From: Mycobacterium aquaticum | Lineage (GTDB): Bacteria; Actinomycetota; Actinomycetes; Mycobacteriales; Mycobacteriaceae | Direction: 5' to 3' | Length of the DNA stretch: 64,000 nt | Assembly: GCF_002086485.1 (NCBI RefSeq) | Contig: NZ_MVHF01000029.1 | Span: 1-64,000, forward strand | Shown: piece after piece, positions 60,322 through 64,000 of the stretch | Numbering within the stretch: the first letter of the stretch is position 1 | Layout of the letters: each line of letters begins with the position of its first letter | The notes under the pieces: model-generated | Told to the model about the DNA's origin: nothing | Database searches by the model: none | Seen by the model: the letters and a program-made list of their open reading frames with translations, nothing else | Made by a program: the position numbers and the translations under genes

Positions 60322-61283
60322 GCCGCGTCATCCAAACCGAGAGCGCGCCACAACCGGGCGTAGCCGCCAGTCAGCAGTCCGAGATCCTCGCACAGCCGGC
60401 GCACCCGGCGGATCGATGCGATGGTCTCTGCCCGCTGCTCGCGATTGCCCCGGTACGCATCGCGCAGCACACGCGCCGGGATGCCATGCTCCCGCGCGAG
60501 TTGCCGGGATGGCCGCAACATCATGCGCGCCATGACGGCGAGGATGACCGGAGCGCCAATGGCCAACCGCGCCTTGGCGAATCGGCCGAGCGAAGGAACC
60601 CGGGTGCGCAGGTACGACTGGGCGAACGACAAGTGCCGAGCCTCCTCGACCACGTGGATGTACATGACGCGTTCCAGCAGCGGATGCAATTCGCGTTCAC
60701 TGCGCAGCACCTTGCGCTGCACGTAGTCGATGGGCTCCTCACCGCCGAGGACGAACACGAAGAACAGCGGCGGGAACCGTCGCCCCAACGTCGAGATGAA
60801 CCGTCCGCCAAGGCTTGTCAGCCTCCCCAGGCCACGGGCCTGGAAGCCGGTGCGGTTGACGAATTCCTGGAACATCAAGGAGTGCTGCGCTTCTTCGATC
60901 ACTTCGTGGTAGGCATACCGGAATTCCGGTGACCCGCTGGGCAGCGTGTCGGCGAAATCGAGCAACCCGCGCTTGAGTACGCGCTCGAAGTCCAGCCCGG
61001 TCTTCATCATGGTGGCGACGCGATCAAGCCCGATGCGGGCCCGGGTCTCTTGCGGCAGCGCCTGATACCAGGTCGTGGACGCAAGTGGGTCGTCCGCGGG
61101 CAGCTCCCACCGCGGATCGGTCGGATCGATCGCCAACTCGGTTGCATCCCAGTCGATGTCACCATAGGCATCGAAGTGATGGGTCACCGACAGGTGGCTG
61201 AGCCGGGCCAGCAGCCGGTGATAGCGTTCCCGCGGTATGTCGCTGAGATCCTCGTGGGTGGGCAGTACTGCGGCAGAGCTCAT
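60318..61283 (-). CDS. AurF-like diiron N-oxygenase
   Basis: A 321-aa helical diiron oxygenase. All seven metal ligands known from AurF (p-aminobenzoate N-oxygenase) can be matched: E100, E131, H134, E183, H210, E214, H217, with the last five at AurF spacing. Hydrophobic stretches around 170-180 line the pocket. AurF and CmlI oxidise arylamines to nitro compounds; the substrate here is unknown. Second gene of a TetR/AurF/GNAT operon, 10 bp after the TetR stop. Confidence 0.88.
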   Translation of the reverse strand: MSSAAVLPTHEDLSDIPRERYHRLLARLSHLSVTHHFDAYGDIDWDATELAIDPTDPRWELPADDPLASTTWYQALPQETRARIGLDRVATMMKTGLDFERVLKRGLLDFADTLPSGSPEFRYAYHEVIEEAQHSLMFQEFVNRTGFQARGLGRLTSLGGRFISTLGRRFPPLFFVFVLGGEEPIDYVQRKVLRSERELHPLLERVMYIHVVEEARHLSFAQSYLRTRVPSLGRFAKARLAIGAPVILAVMARMMLRPSRQLAREHGIPARVLRDAYRGNREQRAETIASIRRVRRLCEDLGLLTGGYARLWRALGLDDAA

Positions 61284-61293
61284 GGTCTACTCC

Positions 61294-61935
61294 TCAGTTC
61301 TCGGCGGACGGCGGGGATTGCAGGGCGGCAAGGCTCGCGCGAACCATGCCCTTGAACGCCTCGATGACAGACGCTGAGTCGAACGGGTCGTAACCGGGGA
61401 TCATGTTGGAGAACGCCAACCCCGTCAGCAGCGAGAACACCATCTGCAGACCCACACGCGCGATGTCGTCGTTCGATGCGGATCCGAGGAAGTAGTCGGT
61501 GTACATCTGCTGGGCGGTGACCAGGAATTCGCGGTCCACCGCCGCAAGAGGTTCGATCAGTTCCGGCTCGGTACGCGCGGCCACCCACAGTTCGACGAAG
61601 ACCGTGAATGTCGGCCCGCTACACATCGACCACAACAGATCCAGTGAGCTGTCGAGCGGGTCCGCACCCAGATCTGTCGCGGCCATGGCTTGCCGATATT
61701 CGTGCGTCCGGCGGTCGAACGCGTGCCCGATCGCCGCGGTCAACAGGTCGGACTTCGTCGGAAAGTGGTGCAGCAGAGCACCCATCGACACTCCGGCCCG
61801 ATGCGTGACGGCGGTTGTGGTGGTGGCCTTGTAGCCGGATTCGGCCAGCAGATCCAGTGTCGCGTCGAGCAGCGCGGCCCTGGTTTCGGCGGTGCGTTCC
61901 GCCTGCGTGCGGCGGGTTCGGGTGCGGATGCCCAT
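61294..61935 (-). CDS. TetR-family regulator of the AurF-like operon
   Basis: A 213-aa regulator. HTH residues TRAALLDATLDLLAESGYKA and GVSMGALLHHFPTKSDLL lie at about 12-65. First gene of the operon, so it probably controls its own transcription. ATG 61935 starts directly before the basic stretch and the HTH. A dyad (61985-61999) upstream is a likely operator. Confidence 0.87.
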   Translation of the reverse strand: MGIRTRTRRTQAERTAETRAALLDATLDLLAESGYKATTTTAVTHRAGVSMGALLHHFPTKSDLLTAAIGHAFDRRTHEYRQAMAATDLGADPLDSSLDLLWSMCSGPTFTVFVELWVAARTEPELIEPLAAVDREFLVTAQQMYTDYFLGSASNDDIARVGLQMVFSLLTGLAFSNMIPGYDPFDSASVIEAFKGMVRASLAALQSPPSAEN

Positions 61936-61984
61936 TGTGCGGCTCCCTCGATGAGGACAAGACCGAGCCTGGCACACTTAAAAG

Positions 61985-61999
61985 AAACAGTCAATGTTT
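61985..61999. promoter_or_regulatory. Dyad upstream of TetR/AurF operon
   Basis: AAACAGTCAATGTTT (arms AAACA/TGTTT). On the minus strand it contains TTGACTGTTT, so a -35-like TTGACT falls inside it, about 60 nt before the TetR ATG. A bound TetR dimer here would block the promoter. Confidence 0.5.
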
Positions 62000-62051
62000 A
62001 CGGTAAGTTGCCCGAGGTTCCCCGGCCGGCGGCATCGAGTCCAATCCGCGG

Positions 62052-63293
62052 CTAACCGATCCGATCGATGATCAGCGGGCGAAGCGCAGGCGCGACATCG
62101 CCGACGCACCAGGCGTCGTCGAGTTCGGCCAGCGCAGCGGGCAGCCGCTCGGCGGTGTCGGTGTAGAGCGTGAAAACGGGGTCACCTGCCGCTACCGGCT
62201 CGCCCGGCGTGCGGTGAATCCGGACCCCGGCACCCGACTGCACGGGGTCACCCGGGTGGGCACGGCCGGCGCCCAGCCGCCAGGCGGCCATCGCGACACC
62301 CATGGCGTCGATATCGCCCATCACACCACCGCGGGACGCGGTGACGGTCTCCGAACAGGCGCCGACGGGCAACGGCTGGGACAGGTCGCCACCCTGCGCG
62401 GACACCAGATCCCGGAACCGGTCCATGGCCGAGCCGTCCCGCAGCGTCTCGGCCGGGTCGACACCGTCGATGCCGACGGCGGCGAGCATCTCCGCCGCCA
62501 GCGCCACCGTCAGCTCGACCACCTCGGGCGGCCCGCCACCGGCCAGCACTTCCAGCGATTCGGCCACCTCTACCGCGTTGCCGACAGTGCGCCCCAACGG
62601 GCGGTCCATGTCGGTCAGCAGGGCCCGCGTCGGAACCCCGTAGGCGTTGCCGAGATCCACCATGGTGCGGGCAAGCTCGCGCGATTCGGACTCGACCTTG
62701 AGGAACGCGCCGCGCCCCACCTTGACGTCGAGGACCAGCGCTTCGGCCCCCTCGGCGAGCTTCTTGCTCATCACCGAGCTGGCGATGAGCGGCAGTGATT
62801 CGGTGGTGGCGGTGACGTCGCGCAGCGCATAGATCTTGCGGTCGGCAGGCGCCAGGTCCCCGGCCGCGAAAATTGCCGCGCCGACATCGCAAAGCTGTTG
62901 ACGGATACGGTCTTTGGACAGCTCGGCAGTGAATCCGGGAATCGCCTCCAGCTTGTCGAGCGTGCCGCCGGTGTGCCCGAGACCGCGTCCGGCGGCCTGC
63001 GGCACACTGCCACCGCAGGCCAGCACGACGGGGACGAGCGGGATGGTGATCTTGTCGCCGACCCCGCCGGTGGAGTGCTTGTCCACCAGTGCCAGCGGCT
63101 TGCCGGCCCGACGCAGATCGGTGAAGTCGAACCGCTCGCCCGACGCCACCATCGCCGCGGTCCATCGAGCGATCTCCGCAGGCGTCATGCCACGCAGGAA
63201 GATCGCCATCAGCAGCGCCGACATCTGCTCGTCGGCAACCCGGCCATGCGTGTACCCGGCTATGACCCAGTCGATGGCCGCGTCGGACAGCAC
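62052..63293 (-). CDS. deoA: Thymidine phosphorylase
   Basis: At least 413 aa. It phosphorolyses thymidine and deoxyuridine. Phosphate-binding KHSTGGVGDK, the glycine-rich GRGLGHTGGTLDKLE, SSVMSKK and DVKVGRGAF are conserved. The first ordinary start codon in frame is GTG 63293, but the conserved family N terminus (DAPTIIRTKRDGG) is encoded in frame just upstream, between 63332 and 63294. The frame stays open to the TGA at 63356-63354 and offers only ATT 63344 or ATC 63335 as start codons. The true protein is therefore probably 14-17 residues longer. Confidence 0.93.
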   Translation of the reverse strand: MLSDAAIDWVIAGYTHGRVADEQMSALLMAIFLRGMTPAEIARWTAAMVASGERFDFTDLRRAGKPLALVDKHSTGGVGDKITIPLVPVVLACGGSVPQAAGRGLGHTGGTLDKLEAIPGFTAELSKDRIRQQLCDVGAAIFAAGDLAPADRKIYALRDVTATTESLPLIASSVMSKKLAEGAEALVLDVKVGRGAFLKVESESRELARTMVDLGNAYGVPTRALLTDMDRPLGRTVGNAVEVAESLEVLAGGGPPEVVELTVALAAEMLAAVGIDGVDPAETLRDGSAMDRFRDLVSAQGGDLSQPLPVGACSETVTASRGGVMGDIDAMGVAMAAWRLGAGRAHPGDPVQSGAGVRIHRTPGEPVAAGDPVFTLYTDTAERLPAALAELDDAWCVGDVAPALRPLIIDRIG

Positions 63294-63353
63294 ACCGCCG
63301 TCGCGTTTTGTTCGGATGATGGTGGGGGCGTCGATGGCGCAAATCCTATCTGC

Positions 63354-63890
63354 TCATTCGGCGAGCGCGCCGCGCAGCAATGTCCGTAGCGCCCAGTCGA
63401 AATCGTCCGGTTGGGGCGGAGCGCCCTGCAAATGCCCGAACGGGTGCCGGGACATCAGGTGACCGACGATCAGGCGCCACGCGGCGCGGTAGGTGCGTTG
63501 CGCGGCCACGTCGTCGAGGCCCGCGCCGCGCAGCAATGCCATGCAGTGCTCGGCGACCGGTTTCGCCGACGACAGCGCGTAGTCGCCGTCGGCGATGACG
63601 GGTGCGCTCCAAGGGTGCGCGACGAGGTGGTCGTACATCGCGTGCCATTGCCGGATCACTGCCTCCACCGGGGCGGCGCCGGCGGGGTCGATCAGCGGGT
63701 AGCCGGCCACCAGGTCCTCGACGAGCAGGAGCAGCAGCTCCTGGCGGTCGGCGATGTGCCGGTAGAGCGAGGCCGCACCCGTGCCGAGTTCACCCGCGAT
63801 GCGACGCAACGTCAGCTCGGCCAGGCCGTCGCGGTCGGCGATCCTGCGCGCCGCGGCCACGATTGCCGCCTTGTTCAGCGGTTGCGTCAC
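63354..63890 (-). CDS. TetR-family regulator
   Basis: A 178-aa regulator. HTH at about residues 8-55 (LTLRRIAGELGTGAASLYRH), with a TetR_C-like ligand domain. It is directly upstream of deoA in the same direction and divergent from a gene that starts at 63984. Two identical-type palindromes between the divergent starts are likely its operators. GTG 63890. Confidence 0.87.
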   Translation of the reverse strand: MTQPLNKAAIVAAARRIADRDGLAELTLRRIAGELGTGAASLYRHIADRQELLLLLVEDLVAGYPLIDPAGAAPVEAVIRQWHAMYDHLVAHPWSAPVIADGDYALSSAKPVAEHCMALLRGAGLDDVAAQRTYRAAWRLIVGHLMSRHPFGHLQGAPPQPDDFDWALRTLLRGALAE

Positions 63891-63903
63891 AGGTAGCCCC
63901 CTA

Positions 63904-63953
63904 TGCGAACAGTGTTCGCACTATCGTGAGAATGATTGCGAACACTGTTCGCG
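63904..63953. promoter_or_regulatory. Two palindromic operators for the divergent TetR
   Basis: TGCGAACAGTGTTCGCA (63904-63920) and TGCGAACACTGTTCGC (63937-63952), same 7-bp arms (GCGAACA/TGTTCGC), centres 33 bp apart, about three helix turns. They cover the region between the TetR gene and the gene beginning at 63984. Confidence 0.75.
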
Positions 63954-63983
63954 CACGTAGCTAGCCCCTTTCGGAGGAGATCC

Positions 63984-64000
63984 ATGGACGTCATCGCCCG
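63984..64000 (+). CDS. Start of a gene cut by the window edge
   Basis: ATG 63984 follows a GGAGGA ribosome site (63973-63978) at good spacing. Only five complete codons (MDVIA) are visible, so the product cannot be named. Its promoter carries the twin TetR operators, so it is the probable repression target and possibly a transporter or enzyme of the regulator's ligand. Confidence 0.6.

Noticed and set aside
1..64000. CRISPR arrays, tRNA or rRNA genes, transposases, integrases
   Set aside because: No regularly spaced repeats with unique spacers, no cloverleaf-like sequence with conserved TpsiC loop, and no DDE or tyrosine recombinase motifs were seen. The hairpin repeats are too few and too irregularly spaced for CRISPR.

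Overview
The window comes from a GC-rich actinobacterium, almost certainly a fast-growing Mycobacterium/Mycolicibacterium close to M. smegmatis. The evidence is gene order: a pseudouridine synthase, glpD2, lpdA and an Rv3304-like protein at 7.6-12.2 kb, amiA1-amiB1, deoD, pmmB and upp at 34-41 kb, an Rv3311-like protein at 47 kb, and add and deoA at 57-63 kb. These follow the M. tuberculosis Rv3300c-Rv3314c block in order. Between the anchors sit blocks of accessory metabolism. Several genes appear to be expressed from leaderless promoters (TANNNT 6-8 nt before an ATG or GTG), as is common in mycobacteria.

Layout. 0-0.6 kb: tail of a 13E12-type (DUF222/HNH) protein. 0.8-3.9 kb: stearoyl-CoA desaturase and its reductase, divergent from a FabR-like TetR repressor. 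4-5.3 kb: SDR and membrane protein. 5.7-7.6 kb: secreted family 2 glycosidase. 7.6-12.2 kb: conserved pseudouridine synthase/glpD2/lpdA block. 12.2-14.3 kb: AbiEi-like protein and coiled-coil protein, flanked by a dispersed hairpin repeat. 14.4-18.8 kb: diaminopropionate ammonia-lyase, LysR regulator and the 5-oxoprolinase genes pxpABC. 18.9-29.7 kb: tightly coupled operon of F420-type LLM oxidoreductase, two-subunit CoA-transferase, three-subunit molybdenum hydroxylase, CoxG-like protein and XdhC, followed by PucR and an F420:NADPH oxidoreductase-like protein. 29.7-33.9 kb: GntR regulator, 2Fe-2S flavin reductase, ferritin-like diiron protein and NCS1 nucleobase-type permease. 34-41 kb: amidohydrolases, purine nucleoside phosphorylase, transporter and MarR, phosphohexomutase, upp. 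41-49.4 kb: ECF41 sigma factor divergent from a LuxR-type ATPase regulator, a SigH-like sigma factor followed by an ESX-substrate-like/NlpC-P60 operon, the Rv3311-like protein and a hydrolase. 49.4-56.8 kb: a beta-propeller membrane protein and an amidase/DUF3311/sodium symporter/Lrp/MatB-like operon. 56.8-64 kb: add, a DMT exporter and LysR, a TetR/AurF-like N-oxygenase/GNAT operon, deoA, and a TetR gene with twin operators facing a new gene.

How the genes work together. Nitrogen-rich small molecules recur as substrates: purine and pyrimidine salvage (deoD, upp, add, deoA), 5-oxoproline (pxpABC), diaminopropionate, and probably unknown N-heterocycles (molybdenum hydroxylase, PucR, NCS1 permease, diiron oxygenase candidate). 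The amidase/symporter/MatB-like operon could funnel a malonate-type end product into malonyl-CoA. The most interesting candidates for undescribed biology are the F420-linked molybdenum hydroxylase/CoA-transferase operon, the ferritin-like diiron/reductase/permease unit with its perfect 19-bp operator, the AurF-GNAT operon, and the sigma-factor-controlled ESX/NlpC operon.
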